In this document: piece by piece, positions 8,489 to 21,695 of the stretch
Numbering within the stretch: position 1 is the first letter of the stretch
How the letters are laid out: each line of letters starts with the position of its first letter
NCBI RefSeq assembly: GCF_000766865.1
Contig: NZ_JNFA01000011.1
Location: 434,001 to 498,000 of the forward strand
DNA: 64,000 nt
Source: Listeria booriae
Lineage (GTDB): Bacteria; Bacillota; Bacilli; Lactobacillales; Listeriaceae
Direction of reading: 5' to 3'
Program-made: the position numbers and the translations under genes
The notes under the pieces: generated by a model
Seen by the model: the letters and a program-made list of their open reading frames with translations, nothing else
Told to the model about the DNA's origin: nothing
Databases searched by the model: none

Positions 8489-10375
8489 TCACTTTACTTT
8501 TGCGATTTTGCCTTGTTCAATATACACTAACAAAATAGAAATATCAGCTGGATTCACGCCTGAAATACGGCTAGCTTGGGCAATCGATAACGGCTGAATC
8601 TTCTTCAATTTCTCCAAAGCTTCCGTCGCCAAACTGCCAATCGCATCGTAATCAATGTTTTCAGGGATTTTCTTGTCTTCCATCCGCTTCATTTTTTCCA
8701 CTTGATTCAATGATTTCTCAATATAACCTTCATACTTAATCTGAATTTCCACTTGTTCCTCAATATCAGGCGTAAGCGATGTTTCACGTGAAACAATTCC
8801 CATCAAAATATCATACGTAATCTCCGGTCTGCGTAAGAAATCTGCCGCCAAGACACCATCTTTCAACTCTGTACTGCCCATATCAACAAGCATCTTCTGA
8901 ACTTCCGCAGTCGGCTTAATTCGCGTTGTTTTCAGACGTTCTTTCTCCGCCTCAATCGCTTCTCGTTTCGCCACAAATCGAGCGTAACGTTCATCGCTAA
9001 TCAGACCGATCTCATGACCAATCTCCGTCAAACGCAAATCTGCATTATCATGGCGCAACAACAACCGGTACTCCGCACGAGACGTCAACAAACGATAAGG
9101 CTCTTCCGTCCCCTTCGTCACCAAGTCATCAATCAAAACACCAATATACGCTTCATCGCGACCAAGAACAATTGGTTCCTTACCAGAAGCACGACGCGCC
9201 GCATTAATACCAGCCATCAATCCTTGTCCCGCAGCTTCTTCATAACCACTCGTTCCATTCAATTGTCCCGCCGTATACAGATTTTCCACACGTTTTGTTT
9301 CTAAAGATGGCCACAACTGATCTGGCATTACCGCATCATATTCAATCGCATAACCAACGCGCATCATTTCCACATTTTCAAGCCCCGGAATCGTCGCTAA
9401 CATCTCACGTTGCACATCTTCTGGCAAACTCGTCGACAACCCTTGCACATAAACTTCCTCCGTATTACGACCCTCAGGTTCTAGGAAAATTTGATGGCGC
9501 GGCTTATCACTAAAACGAACAATTTTATCCTCAATCGAAGGACAATAACGCGCGCCCGTTCCTTTTTTCGTAGCTGTAAACATTGGCGAGCGATGCAAGT
9601 TCTTCTCTATAATTTGGTGCGTCGCTTCATTCGTATACGTTAACCAACAAGGCAACTGATCCATAATAAAATCTACCGTTTCATAACTAAAAGCACGTGG
9701 AACATCGTCCCCCGGCTGAATTTCCGTTTGCGAATAATCAATCGAACTCGATTTCACACGTGGCGGCGTACCCGTTTTGAATCGACGTAGCTCAAAACCA
9801 AGTTCCTCCAAATGCTCTGAAAGCTTAATCGAAGGCTGCTGATTGTTCGGACCACTCGAATAACGCAATTCCCCAACAATAATCTCCCCACGTGAAAAAG
9901 TTCCTGTCGTTAGTACAACCGTTTTGGCATGATAAATCGCGCCGCTGTTCGTAATAACACCTTTACAAACGCCATCCTCAATTACAAGGCGATCTACAAG
10001 CCCTTGACGCAGCGTCAAATGTTCCTCTTTTTCAATCGTATGCTTCATTTCGTGTTGATAATCCCATTTATCCGATTGCGCACGCAGAGCACGAACCGCA
10101 GGACCTTTGCCGGTATTTAACATCCGCATTTGAATGTGCGTTTTATCCGTATTACGGCCCATTTCGCCGCCCAACGCATCGATTTCCCGCACTACAACGC
10201 CCTTTGCCGGACCGCCGACAGAAGGATTACAAGGCATGAACGCCACCATATCTAAATTAATCGTAAGCATCAATGTTTTCGCGCCAATTCGAGCACTCGC
10301 AAGACCAGCCTCAACGCCAGCATGACCCGCACCAACAACAATCACATCATAGCTTCCCGCATCATAAGTTTGCAT
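8489..10375 (-). CDS. mnmG: tRNA U34 carboxymethylaminomethyl-modifying enzyme MnmG
   Basis: 628 residues, typical. It opens with the FAD-binding [19 protein letters not shown], followed by [12 protein letters not shown] near residue 48, both signatures of MnmG (GidA). The C-terminal helical part ([26 protein letters not shown]) binds MnmE and tRNA. With MnmE it installs the cmnm5 group on wobble U34 of several tRNAs. It lies 11 bases after mnmE. A perfect parS site lies within the coding sequence at 8780-8795. Confidence 0.97.
   Translation of the reverse strand: MQTYDAGSYDVIVVGAGHAGVEAGLASARIGAKTLMLTINLDMVAFMPCNPSVGGPAKGVVVREIDALGGEMGRNTDKTHIQMRMLNTGKGPAVRALRAQSDKWDYQHEMKHTIEKEEHLTLRQGLVDRLVIEDGVCKGVITNSGAIYHAKTVVLTTGTFSRGEIIVGELRYSSGPNNQQPSIKLSEHLEELGFELRRFKTGTPPRVKSSSIDYSQTEIQPGDDVPRAFSYETVDFIMDQLPCWLTYTNEATHQIIEKNLHRSPMFTATKKGTGARYCPSIEDKIVRFSDKPRHQIFLEPEGRNTEEVYVQGLSTSLPEDVQREMLATIPGLENVEMMRVGYAIEYDAVMPDQLWPSLETKRVENLYTAGQLNGTSGYEEAAGQGLMAGINAARRASGKEPIVLGRDEAYIGVLIDDLVTKGTEEPYRLLTSRAEYRLLLRHDNADLRLTEIGHEIGLISDERYARFVAKREAIEAEKERLKTTRIKPTAEVQKMLVDMGSTELKDGVLAADFLRRPEITYDILMGIVSRETSLTPDIEEQVEIQIKYEGYIEKSLNQVEKMKRMEDKKIPENIDYDAIGSLATEALEKLKKIQPLSIAQASRISGVNPADISILLVYIEQGKIAKVK
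8780..8795. other. parS site (ParB/Spo0J binding)
   Basis: TGTTTCACGTGAAACA, a perfect 16-bp parS palindrome within mnmG. Confidence 0.85.
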
Positions 10376-10386
10376 TTTTTAACACA

Positions 10387-11766
10387 TCACTTTCCTAAAC
10401 AAAATTGGTTAAACAACTGGTCGAGCAATTCATCCTGCACCGACTCACCGATAATTTCTCCAAGTAAATCCCAAGCTCGCGTCATATCAATCTGCACAAT
10501 ATCGACTGGCATACCAGCCTCAACGCCCTCAATCACCGCATCAATCGCCTGAATCGCCTCATGTAAAAGCGCAATGTGACGCGCATTCGAAACATACGTC
10601 GCGTCTCCTGCATCAATCTCACCAGCAAAAAACAATTCCTTAATCGCCAGCTCCAATTCCGCAATCCCAGCCTCATTCACAAGCGAAGTCTCGACTACCG
10701 GGTTCTCACCAGCAAGCTGTCTAACCCGCGCTACATCAATGTTCTGCGCCAAATCCGTCTTATTCAAAACAACCACGAAATTCTGTCCCGCGACCGCTTC
10801 AAACAACGCCTCATCCTCCACGCTCAACGGTTCATGCTGATTTAGCACCAACAAAATAAAATCCGCTTCCTGCAAAGCTTTGCGCGAACGTTCCACGCCT
10901 ATCTTTTCAACAATATCTTCCGTCTCGCGAATTCCAGCCGTGTCAATCAAGCGCAGTGGCACACCACGAACATTCACATACTCCTCAATAATATCCCGTG
11001 TCGTCCCCGCAATATCCGTCACGATCGCCTTCTCCTCTTGAATCAGCTGGTTAAGCAGAGACGATTTCCCGACATTCGGTCGACCAATAATCGCCGTCGC
11101 CAATCCCTCACGCAAAATTTTACCCTGTTGCGCCGTCAACAACAACTGCTCCACCGAAGCACGCACCAATTGCGCCTTCTCCACAAGCATCCGTTGCGTC
11201 ATCTCTTCCACATCATCATACTCCGGATAATCAATGTTCACCTCAACCTGAGCCAGCGCATCTAAAATTTCCCGTCTCAAACTGCGAATCAACCGCGACA
11301 AATTCCCGTCCATCTGCTGCAACGCGACACCCATCGCACGATCCGTCTTCGCTCGAATCAAATCCATCACAGCTTCCGCTTGCGACAAATCAATCCGTCC
11401 ATTCAAAAAGGCCCGTTTCGTAAACTCTCCCGGCTCCGCCAACTTCGCCCCATTTCGCAGCAAAAGTTGCAACACCCGATTCACCGAAACAATCCCACCA
11501 TGCGCATTAATCTCGACCACATCTTCCCGTGTAAACGTGCGCGGCGCCCGCATCACAGTCGCCATGACCTCCTCGACCGTCTCACCCGTACTCGGATCCA
11601 CAATATGACCATAATGAATCGTATGACTTTCCACGTCCCCTAACGATTTTTGCGCATAAAAAATACGATCCGCTATCTGAATCGCCTCATCACCGCTCAA
11701 ACGAATAATAGCAATGGCTCCCTCGCCTGGCGGTGTTGAGATCGCAGCAATTGTATCAAATTCCAT
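10387..11766 (-). CDS. mnmE: tRNA modification GTPase MnmE
   Basis: 459 residues. The N-terminal tetrahydrofolate-binding domain ([21 protein letters not shown]) is followed by a helical region. A G domain is inserted near residue 215, with GRPNVGKSS (G1), DIAGTTRD (G2/switch), DTAGIRET (G3) and NKTDL (G4). The C-terminus ends FCLGK, the CxGK motif required for the modification. It works with MnmG on wobble uridine of tRNA. The start has AAGGTGGG upstream. Four DnaA-box-like sequences lie in the 260 bases upstream. Confidence 0.97.
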   Translation of the reverse strand: MEFDTIAAISTPPGEGAIAIIRLSGDEAIQIADRIFYAQKSLGDVESHTIHYGHIVDPSTGETVEEVMATVMRAPRTFTREDVVEINAHGGIVSVNRVLQLLLRNGAKLAEPGEFTKRAFLNGRIDLSQAEAVMDLIRAKTDRAMGVALQQMDGNLSRLIRSLRREILDALAQVEVNIDYPEYDDVEEMTQRMLVEKAQLVRASVEQLLLTAQQGKILREGLATAIIGRPNVGKSSLLNQLIQEEKAIVTDIAGTTRDIIEEYVNVRGVPLRLIDTAGIRETEDIVEKIGVERSRKALQEADFILLVLNQHEPLSVEDEALFEAVAGQNFVVVLNKTDLAQNIDVARVRQLAGENPVVETSLVNEAGIAELELAIKELFFAGEIDAGDATYVSNARHIALLHEAIQAIDAVIEGVEAGMPVDIVQIDMTRAWDLLGEIIGESVQDELLDQLFNQFCLGK

Positions 11767-11909
11767 TCTTTACCCACCTTCCTAGAAAAATCCGCTCACA
11801 AAAACAAGCCCGATTTCCCAATCGAATAAATTTTGGCACATGACCTGTGCGTATCATCAACATTTGCTCCGCTTTCACCAAAGCTAATAATGTTGGTCTG
11901 TATATAAAG

Positions 11910-12032
11910 TTATCCAGAAATGTTATCCACATATCCAGAACTTTTTCGATTTTAAAAATATCATACCTTTTATTTTAACTTATCCACATGTGAATAACAA
12001 TAGTTTTGGAATAATTTCTTCATTTATCCACA
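11910..12032. other. DnaA-box cluster upstream of mnmE
   Basis: TTATCCACA occurs at 11923-11931, 11980-11988 and 12024-12032, with the variant TTATCCAGA at 11910-11918. All have the same orientation, in an AT-rich 120-bp stretch. The rest of the 300-base gap 11767-12071 holds the mnmE upstream region and no gene that I can see. Confidence 0.75.
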
Positions 12033-12033
12033 A

Positions 12034-12063
12034 GAAAAAAACCTCTGAACAAAATCCAAAGGT
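12034..12063 (-). terminator. Terminator after the 31-residue ORF
   Basis: Minus-strand ACCTTTG pairs with CAGAGGT (one G-U pair) and is followed by TTTTTTTC. Confidence 0.6.
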
Positions 12064-12071
12064 CTGACTCA

Positions 12072-12167
12072 CTAATTTCTTTTTATTGATTTTCTAATAA
12101 CTAAAGTCAATATGGCTACAATAATCACGACAACTGCTACCATCGTTATTGGAATATATGCGCTCAT
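12072..12167 (-). CDS. Small single-span membrane protein, 31 residues
   Basis: ATG with a good Shine-Dalgarno (GGAGG, seven bases upstream) opens MSAYIPITMVAVVVIIVAIL and continues with a short basic tail (TLVIRKSIKRN). One transmembrane helix is predicted, with the tail in the cytoplasm by the positive-inside rule. It lies between gyrA and mnmE with its own terminators on either side. Function unknown. The clean ribosome site and flanking terminators support it being real. Confidence 0.6.
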   Translation of the reverse strand: MSAYIPITMVAVVVIIVAILTLVIRKSIKRN

Positions 12168-12201
12168 GGTAGAACCTCCGTTTTTAATCATAGAATAGCA
12201 C

Positions 12202-12235
12202 AAAAAAGAAACCCTGCCAACTCATTCACAGGATT
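12202..12235 (-). terminator. Terminator after gyrA
   Basis: Minus-strand AATCCTG pairs with CAGGGTT (one G-U pair) and is followed by TCTTTTTT, just after the gyrA stop. Confidence 0.7.
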
Positions 12236-12244
12236 CCTCATATA

Positions 12245-14770
12245 TTATTCTTCTGTTGTTTCTCCATTATCGGTTTCTGGATTCTCAACTGTTTCAACAA
12301 CTTCATTGCCCTCAGTCTCATCATCCACAAACTCATCTTCTTCCTCTTTCGGCACTTTCGCCACCGTTGCAACGCGTTCCTCATCATCTAAACGAATCAG
12401 TTTCACACCCATTGCACTACGACCAGTTTGCGAAATATCACCGACAGAGAAGCGAATCAGAACGCCGCCGATAGTCATTAACATCAAGTCCTCTTCACCA
12501 GTAACAGTTTTCAGAGCGACAAGATTTCCGTTTTTCTCCGTGATATTGATTGTTTTAACACCCATACCACCACGATTACGAAGCGGATAATTCTCGGCAA
12601 GTGTTTGTTTCCCATAACCCTTCTCGGTCACGACAAGCACCTTCTCGTCGTCTTCAAGGATTTCCATGCCAACAACTTCATCCTCATCACGCAAACGAAT
12701 ACCACGCACACCAGCCGCCGTACGACCCATTACGCGAATATCGGTTTCCTCAAAGTAAATCGACTGACCAAATTTCGTTCCAATAATGATTTTCTTGCTG
12801 CCATCCGTCATTTGCACAGAAATCAGCTCATCATTTTCGCGAAGTTCCACGGCGCGCAAGCCACTTTGACGAATCTTCGCAAATTGCGTCAACGTACTAC
12901 GCTTCACAACACCAAGTTTCGTTGTAAAGAACAAATATTGATCATCCGTGAAATCACGCAAGTTAATTACCGCATTGACCTTCTCTTGACTTTCAATACC
13001 GAGCAAGTTAATAATCGGAATACCTTTCGCAGTTCGGCTGTACTCTGGAATTTCATACCCCTTCGCACGATAAACCTTCCCTGTATTCGTAAAGAACAGC
13101 AACGTATCATGCGTACTAGTCGCCACAAGATGCTCTACAAAATCATCTTCATGCGTTGACATACCTTGCACACCACGACCACCACGGCGCTGACTACGAT
13201 AAGTAGAAAGTGGCAAACGCTTGATGTAGCCTTTGTTCGTAAGCGTAATCGCAACTTCTTCTTCTGGAATCAAATCTTCGTCTTCCAAACTTACCAAATC
13301 ACCTGCCAAAATTTCCGTGCGACGTTTGTCCGCATATTTCTCTTTGATCTCCGTCAATTCCTCACGAATAACCTCCAAAATACGCTCATCATCCGCTAAA
13401 ATTTCTTTCAGGTCTGTAATTAAAGCCATCAAGCTATTAAACTCATCCTCAATTTTATCGCGTTCCAAACCAGTTAGACGTTGCAAACGCATATCTAAAA
13501 TCGCCTGAGCTTGTTTATCAGAAAGACTAAATTGTGTCATCAAACCTTCCTTGGCAATATCTGCCGTTTTTGATGCCCGAATTAGTTTTATTACTGCGTC
13601 AATATTATCTAGCGCAATTCGCAAACCTTCTAAAATATGCGCACGAGCTTCTGCTTTACGCAGTTCAAATTCCGTACGACGACGGATAACGATTTTTTGA
13701 TGTTCCAAATAATGGTATAGAATCTCTTTTAAGTTCAGCACTTTCGGATGATTATTAACCAAAGCAAGCATATTAATACCAAAAGTCGTTTGCAGAGCTG
13801 TCATTTTATACAAATTATTAATAATAACACTAGCACTAACATCTCGGCGAACTTCGATAACCATACGCATACCAGTACGGTCAGACTCATCATTGGCAGA
13901 AGTAATACCATCAATTTTCTTCTCACGAGCAAGTTCGGCAATCCGTTCTAACAAGCGAGCTTTATTGACTTGGTACGGCAATTCTGTAATAACGATTGTT
14001 TCTTTCCCATTGTTCTTCGTCTCAATCTCAACACGAGCACGAAGCGTAATGGATCCACGGCCAGTTTCATAAGCACGACGAATCCCAGAACGTCCCATAA
14101 TCATCCCAGCCGTTGGGAAATCAGGACCTGGAATATGTTCCATCAACTCACGAATCTCAATATCCGGATTATGACTAAGCGCAAGCACCCCGTCAATAAC
14201 CTCGCCAAGATGATGCGTTGGAATATTTGTCGCCATACCAACCGCAATCCCTGAAGAACCGTTGACAAGCAAGTTCGGGAAACGCGCTGGCAAAATATTA
14301 GGTTCCCGCTCCGAACCATCATAGTTATCAACATAATCAATCGTATCTTTATTTATATCACGCAAAAGTTCCATCGAAATTTTCGACATTCTAGCTTCCG
14401 TATAACGCATCGCAGCCGCCATGTCTCCATCGACAGACCCAAAGTTACCATGTCCATCAACAAGCATATTCCGATAACTAAAATCTTGCGCCATCCGAAC
14501 CATCGTGAAGTACACCGCCGTATCACCATGTGGGTGGTACTTACCGATAACTTCCCCAACGATACGTGCAGATTTCTTATACGCTTTATCAGACGTCATC
14601 CCAAGATCATTCATCGCATATAAAATACGACGGTGAACAGGTTTCAAGCCATCTCTAACATCTGGAAGTGCACGAGCAACAATAACACTCATCGCATAAT
14701 CTAGAAAAGAAGTACGCATTTCTTTATTTAAATTTACTTCCGTTATTCTTGATTCTGGTGTTTCTGACAT
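12245..14770 (-). CDS. gyrA: DNA gyrase subunit A
   Basis: 841 residues. The catalytic tyrosine is in [12 protein letters not shown] near residue 123. The quinolone-determining region reads [14 protein letters not shown], which puts Thr at 84 and Phe at 88 where E. coli has Ser83 and Asp87. The C-terminal beta-pinwheel has the GyrA box-type [10 protein letters not shown] near residue 525, and the tail is acidic. With GyrB it introduces negative supercoils using ATP. The Thr84/Phe88 pair predicts intrinsically low quinolone affinity, consistent with the natural nalidixic acid resistance of Listeria. It lies 99 bases after gyrB; the gap carries two Noc-type sites. Confidence 0.98.
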   Translation of the reverse strand: MSETPESRITEVNLNKEMRTSFLDYAMSVIVARALPDVRDGLKPVHRRILYAMNDLGMTSDKAYKKSARIVGEVIGKYHPHGDTAVYFTMVRMAQDFSYRNMLVDGHGNFGSVDGDMAAAMRYTEARMSKISMELLRDINKDTIDYVDNYDGSEREPNILPARFPNLLVNGSSGIAVGMATNIPTHHLGEVIDGVLALSHNPDIEIRELMEHIPGPDFPTAGMIMGRSGIRRAYETGRGSITLRARVEIETKNNGKETIVITELPYQVNKARLLERIAELAREKKIDGITSANDESDRTGMRMVIEVRRDVSASVIINNLYKMTALQTTFGINMLALVNNHPKVLNLKEILYHYLEHQKIVIRRRTEFELRKAEARAHILEGLRIALDNIDAVIKLIRASKTADIAKEGLMTQFSLSDKQAQAILDMRLQRLTGLERDKIEDEFNSLMALITDLKEILADDERILEVIREELTEIKEKYADKRRTEILAGDLVSLEDEDLIPEEEVAITLTNKGYIKRLPLSTYRSQRRGGRGVQGMSTHEDDFVEHLVATSTHDTLLFFTNTGKVYRAKGYEIPEYSRTAKGIPIINLLGIESQEKVNAVINLRDFTDDQYLFFTTKLGVVKRSTLTQFAKIRQSGLRAVELRENDELISVQMTDGSKKIIIGTKFGQSIYFEETDIRVMGRTAAGVRGIRLRDEDEVVGMEILEDDEKVLVVTEKGYGKQTLAENYPLRNRGGMGVKTINITEKNGNLVALKTVTGEEDLMLMTIGGVLIRFSVGDISQTGRSAMGVKLIRLDDEERVATVAKVPKEEEDEFVDDETEGNEVVETVENPETDNGETTEE

Positions 14771-14807
14771 TTTTTAAGAAACCTCCTTCAAATTACAAAC
14801 CGTATGT

Positions 14808-14821
14808 ATTTCCCGGGAAAT
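14808..14821. other. Noc-binding-type palindrome (NBS), copy 1 of a pair
   Basis: ATTTCCCGGGAAAT in the gyrB-gyrA gap. Confidence 0.8.
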
Positions 14822-14836
14822 AATCATATCGCATTT

Positions 14837-14850
14837 ATTTCCCGGGAAAT
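14837..14850. other. Noc-binding-type palindrome (NBS), copy 2 of a pair
   Basis: A second ATTTCCCGGGAAAT, 29 bp (nearly three helical turns) from the first. Both lie on the same face of the DNA between gyrB and gyrA. Confidence 0.8.
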
Positions 14851-14869
14851 ATTATTTATTTTTATGAGC

Positions 14870-17981
<3,112 letters not shown>

Positions 17982-18003
17982 ATAACCCCTTATCCCTCTT
18001 TAA

Positions 18004-18237
18004 TCAGCCTTGTTGGATTTGGACTTTGCCCTCACCTGGAACTAAAACAACATCGCCATTTCGCAACTTACGACCGCGACGATTATCTTCTTCCCCGTTA
18101 ATATACACAACATTCTCACTTAAAAATGCCTTTGCCATGCCACCAGATGAGATAACATCCATCATTTGAAGCAGTTGTCCGAGTGTTATATATTCGGTAT
18201 TAATTTTAATACTATCCGCCAATTTTTTCACGTCCAA
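18004..18237 (-). CDS. yaaA: S4-domain RNA-binding protein YaaA (RlbA-like)
   Basis: 77 residues. The S4 fold is visible as ITLGQLLQMMDVISSGGMAKAFL, then VYINGEEDNRRGRKLRNGDVV. The start used is TTG at 18237 (MDVKKL) with a weak AGGG; a GTG six bases further in would also work. The protein is always found between dnaN and recF in Bacilli and has been linked to ribosome assembly, but its role is poorly defined. Confidence 0.88.
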   Translation of the reverse strand: MDVKKLADSIKINTEYITLGQLLQMMDVISSGGMAKAFLSENVVYINGEEDNRRGRKLRNGDVVLVPGEGKVQIQQG

Positions 18238-18346
18238 TCTTAATAAGCCCTATTCTTCTATTTTACTCGAAAATCAGGCAGAACACAACGAAATTATTTA
18301 TATATGCGTTTTTTAGCTTATTTTTGCAAAACCAAGTAGGGGGATA

Positions 18347-18841
18347 TTATTTTGGTTTATAAATAAATATGGGGCTTCTGAGCGGATTTTTGTTTTTAAA
18401 GCACAAAACTTCCTTCGTTCCTTGCTTCCAACCTGCATCTTTAAAACCGATAGACAAAAATAAGTTTTTCGCAATCGTGTTTTCAGGTGTCACGGCGACT
18501 TTTACTTCGATGCTTTCCGGATTTTTTACAAAAACAAAGTCCACCAGTTGCTCCAAAGCGCGGCGTCCGATTCCTTGGTGCTGATAATCTTTATCGACTA
18601 AGAATCCCGAAATCCAATGATTGTCCTTCGAGTCATTTTCAAATGTATACATAATAAAACCAACAAGTTGGTCCTCTGAATAAATTCCATACGGCGTGAA
18701 TACAAGATCTGAATCCGCAGGCTCGTCATGACTCCGCATTAAAGAGTCGGCAACCGAGTCTACAAACGGTTTTTGTTCACGAAAAACACTTAATTCTGAA
18801 GCTGCTTCCCATTTTTCAGGTTTTAATTTTCTTACAAACAT
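18347..18841 (-). CDS. GNAT-family N-acetyltransferase
   Basis: 164 residues. The acetyl-CoA-binding motif A reads VDKDYQHQGIGRRALEQL near residue 85, and the motif B region is VTPENTIAKNLFLSIGF. It resembles BltD/PaiA-type diamine or polyamine acetyltransferases (FTPYGIYSEDQLVGFIMY), but the substrate is not certain. It lies between the MATE gene and yaaA, where L. monocytogenes (from memory) has no gene, so it looks like an insertion into the dnaN-recF block. It has 41 bases to the MATE gene and about 110 to yaaA. Confidence 0.88.
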   Translation of the reverse strand: MFVRKLKPEKWEAASELSVFREQKPFVDSVADSLMRSHDEPADSDLVFTPYGIYSEDQLVGFIMYTFENDSKDNHWISGFLVDKDYQHQGIGRRALEQLVDFVFVKNPESIEVKVAVTPENTIAKNLFLSIGFKDAGWKQGTKEVLCFKNKNPLRSPIFIYKPK

Positions 18842-18882
18842 CTAGATTCTACTCCTTTATCTTAACTTTAATATCTATTCTA

Positions 18883-20235
18883 CTATACATCTTTCTTGAT
18901 AACAGCTTTGCGCATCCAACGGCCCGATTTATATCGCCACAAACCGAGCATTGTCGCACTAACCCAAGCAACCGGCGTCGCCCACCACAAGCCCATATAC
19001 CCTAAGAATTGTGACAAAATGAAACCAATCGCAAGCCTAGAAGCCAGTTCAAAAATACCCATCCAAAGCGGCACAATCGCATCACCAGTTCCGCGCAACG
19101 TTTCCCGAACGACGAACAAAATTCCGACAACGACATAAAACAACGACACAATTTTCAAATAGCCCGTTCCAATAGACAAAGCTTCCGTCGCCGAACTATC
19201 CAAAAACAACGTCAAAAACTGATGCGCAAAAATCTGTACTAGTACAGTAATCGCCAAACTGACAACCGTCACGACTTTTATCCCAGACCAAAAGCCTTCT
19301 TTGACACGATCAATTTTTCCAGCTCCGATATTTTGACCTGCAAACATCGAAGACGCCGCGCCAAAAGCAATACCAGGCTGATATGTAAGCGAATCAATCC
19401 GACTTGCCGCCGTGTAAGCCGCAACAACCGTCGCACCGAAACTATTAATCAAGCCTTGAATCGCCATATTTCCAATCGAAATAAACGAACCTTGTAACGC
19501 AGAAGGCAGCGCAATTCGGAAAATCTCCTTGAAAATCGCGCGATCAAAGTGCAAATCCTTCTTTTTCAAACGCATATAAGGCACATGCCGATATCCATAA
19601 ATAATACATAAAATAGCCGAAACCAACTGACTCACAACGGTTGCCCAAGCTGCACCAGCGACTCCTAAACCAAATCCCACCACAAAAAGAAAGCTGAGCG
19701 CAATATTCAATAAGGACGAAATAATAAGAAAATAAAGCGGCGTAATCGAGTTCCCAAGCGCCCTTAAAATCGCGAAAACCCCGTTATAAAGCCCCATCGG
19801 TAAAATACCAATAAACAAAGTCGTCATAAAAAGCACAGAATCATCTAATATTTCTTTCGGTGTCTGCAATAAAAGTAGCAACGGTTTGGCAAGCACAATC
19901 CCAATAATCGTTAAAACCACTGAAACCAATCCAATCATAATACTAGCCGTCGCAATAACTTGCTTCAAACGATGATAATCCTGAAAACCAAAATATTGCG
20001 CCACAACAACCGAAACCCCGCTCATCAAACCGATCACTAACGAAATAATGAAAAAGTTCAAAGCATTCGTAGCCCCAACAGCAGCCAGCGCATTCACACC
20101 AACAAATTTTCCAACAATCATCGCGTCAACCATCGTATAAAATTGCTGAAATAGATTCCCAATCAGCATCGGCATCGCAAAATAAAAAATAATTTTTGTC
20201 GGATTTCCCGTTGTCATGTCTTTAATATTCGCCAT
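18883..20235 (-). CDS. MATE-family multidrug efflux transporter
   Basis: 450 residues with about 12 hydrophobic segments and MATE hallmarks: PMLIGNLFQQFYTMVDAMIVG near the N-terminus and GVAGAAWATVVSQ near residue 190. It probably exports cationic drugs or metabolites by Na+ or H+ antiport. A MATE gene directly after dnaN is characteristic of Listeria (lmo0003 position), which supports the genus call. Confidence 0.93.
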   Translation of the reverse strand: MANIKDMTTGNPTKIIFYFAMPMLIGNLFQQFYTMVDAMIVGKFVGVNALAAVGATNALNFFIISLVIGLMSGVSVVVAQYFGFQDYHRLKQVIATASIMIGLVSVVLTIIGIVLAKPLLLLLQTPKEILDDSVLFMTTLFIGILPMGLYNGVFAILRALGNSITPLYFLIISSLLNIALSFLFVVGFGLGVAGAAWATVVSQLVSAILCIIYGYRHVPYMRLKKKDLHFDRAIFKEIFRIALPSALQGSFISIGNMAIQGLINSFGATVVAAYTAASRIDSLTYQPGIAFGAASSMFAGQNIGAGKIDRVKEGFWSGIKVVTVVSLAITVLVQIFAHQFLTLFLDSSATEALSIGTGYLKIVSLFYVVVGILFVVRETLRGTGDAIVPLWMGIFELASRLAIGFILSQFLGYMGLWWATPVAWVSATMLGLWRYKSGRWMRKAVIKKDV

Positions 20236-20278
20236 TGTCCTTCCTCCTTACACAAACCATGTAATGCTATGTACACAA

Positions 20279-20309
20279 CAAAACCCGCCCAATTCTCATT
20301 AGGCAGGCA
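20279..20309 (-). terminator. Terminator after dnaN
   Basis: Minus-strand CCTGCC pairs with GGGCGG (one G-U pair) and is followed by GTTTTGTTG, 10-40 bases after the dnaN stop. Confidence 0.55.
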
Positions 20310-20318
20310 AATTTTAGA

Positions 20319-21464
20319 TTAATACGTACGAACTGGCGTAATCAATTGTAGAATTTCATTAGGGTTTTCCGCATCTTTCGGACGCAATACGAACGGTCGC
20401 ATTGTTCCAGAGAACGAAATTTGAATATCCGCACCATCAAAAGCACGCAGCGCATCCATCATGTATTTCCCGTTGAATGAAATTTTCAATTCCTCACCAG
20501 TAAAGCTTTGACTAAACACTTTTTCAGAAACATTTCCGACTTCTGGTGAATTGGAGGAAACTTCTACTTGACCATTTTCCAGTGTCATCAATTTGATCAC
20601 GTTATTTCGATTTTCACGAGCAAGTAAAGACGCACGATCAATCGCTTGTAAGAATGATTTAGCATTAATAACCAAATCAGATTTCGTTTCAGTTGGAATA
20701 AGGCGAGAAGTATCAGGATAACTGCCTTCCAAAAGACGCGAATAGAAAAGTAAATCTTTCAATTTAAACAAAATTTGGTTGTTGGCCAGCACCATTTCAA
20801 TAGAATCCGTACCTTCATCCAAAATTTTATTTAGTTCTGACAAACTTTTACCAGGAATCACGATATTATATTCCTCATCGATCTCTGTTGCCAATGGAAT
20901 TTCGCGCAATGCAAGACGATGACTATCCGTTGCTACTGCTGTTAGAACATTGTTTTTAATAATCCAGTTCACACCGGTTAAAACAGGACGAACTTCAATC
21001 GCCGAAACAGCAAAAACGGTTTGACGAATAATGTTTTTAAGTACAGAAATCGGGATTTGAATACTTTTTCCAGCGCTAACTTCCGGTAATTTCGGATATT
21101 CCGCGGGATCAAGTCCAATCAAGTTAAACGATGCTTGACCAGAACGAATATTGGTTTGATAGTTAGTCGTTACTTCAATTTCGACATTCTCATCAGGTAA
21201 ACGACGAACAATATCACCAAAATAACGAGCTTGCAGTACAATACCACCAAAAGTTTCGACTTCGACTAGAACTTCATCATTTTCAATAAGAGGAATGAAA
21301 GCTTCAATCGAAATATCCGAGTCACTCCCAGTAAGCGTTACACCTTCATCATTTACAGTAATTTTAATCCCAGTCAAAATTGGAATCGTTGTTCGTGAAG
21401 AAATAGCACGTGTTACTTCATTCACCGCTTGAACAAGACGGTCGCGCTGAATTACAAATTTCAT
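20319..21464 (-). CDS. dnaN: DNA polymerase III beta sliding clamp
   Basis: 381 residues from ATG at 21464 (MKFVIQRDRLVQAVNEV), with GGGGGT seven bases upstream; an upstream in-frame extension is not supported. Clamp motifs: VTLTGSDSDISIEAFIP, TAVATDSHRLALR near residue 170, and the C-terminal MRPFVLRP with the terminal LITPVRTY that forms part of the protein-binding pocket. The dimeric ring tethers polymerase to DNA. The origin unwinding element lies immediately upstream. Confidence 0.97.
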   Translation of the reverse strand: MKFVIQRDRLVQAVNEVTRAISSRTTIPILTGIKITVNDEGVTLTGSDSDISIEAFIPLIENDEVLVEVETFGGIVLQARYFGDIVRRLPDENVEIEVTTNYQTNIRSGQASFNLIGLDPAEYPKLPEVSAGKSIQIPISVLKNIIRQTVFAVSAIEVRPVLTGVNWIIKNNVLTAVATDSHRLALREIPLATEIDEEYNIVIPGKSLSELNKILDEGTDSIEMVLANNQILFKLKDLLFYSRLLEGSYPDTSRLIPTETKSDLVINAKSFLQAIDRASLLARENRNNVIKLMTLENGQVEVSSNSPEVGNVSEKVFSQSFTGEELKISFNGKYMMDALRAFDGADIQISFSGTMRPFVLRPKDAENPNEILQLITPVRTY

Positions 21465-21511
21465 GAGAAAACCCCCATTTTTAATTTCTTTTTCTAAGTA
21501 TAGCATTTCTT

Positions 21512-21657
21512 AGCGAATATGTTTAATTAATTAATAAAAAATCGTAGTAATAGTAATAGGCGCTGTGGATTTGTGGATAAGTATAGTTGAAGCTAGCTCT
21601 CAGAAAGTTTTCCACATGTTGATAACTTGTTAGTAAGTTGTTTCGGTTATCCACAAA
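21512..21657. other. oriC part 2 (dnaA-dnaN gap): AT-rich DUE, DnaA-trios, DnaA boxes
   Basis: Read on the minus strand, two abutting DnaA boxes (TTATCCACA 21580-21572, then AATCCACAG 21571-21563) are followed by a short GC patch and a triplet run (TATTACTATTACTAC, 21557-21543). An AT tract (TTTTTTATTAATTAATTAAA) completes the series. This is the arrangement of the B. subtilis basal unwinding system: box, box, GC, DnaA-trios, AT-rich DUE. A further TTATCCACA is at 21648-21656. Confidence 0.85.
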
Positions 21658-21695
21658 ATGCACAGGGATTGTGTTTGGTTTTGTGACTTGTGAAG

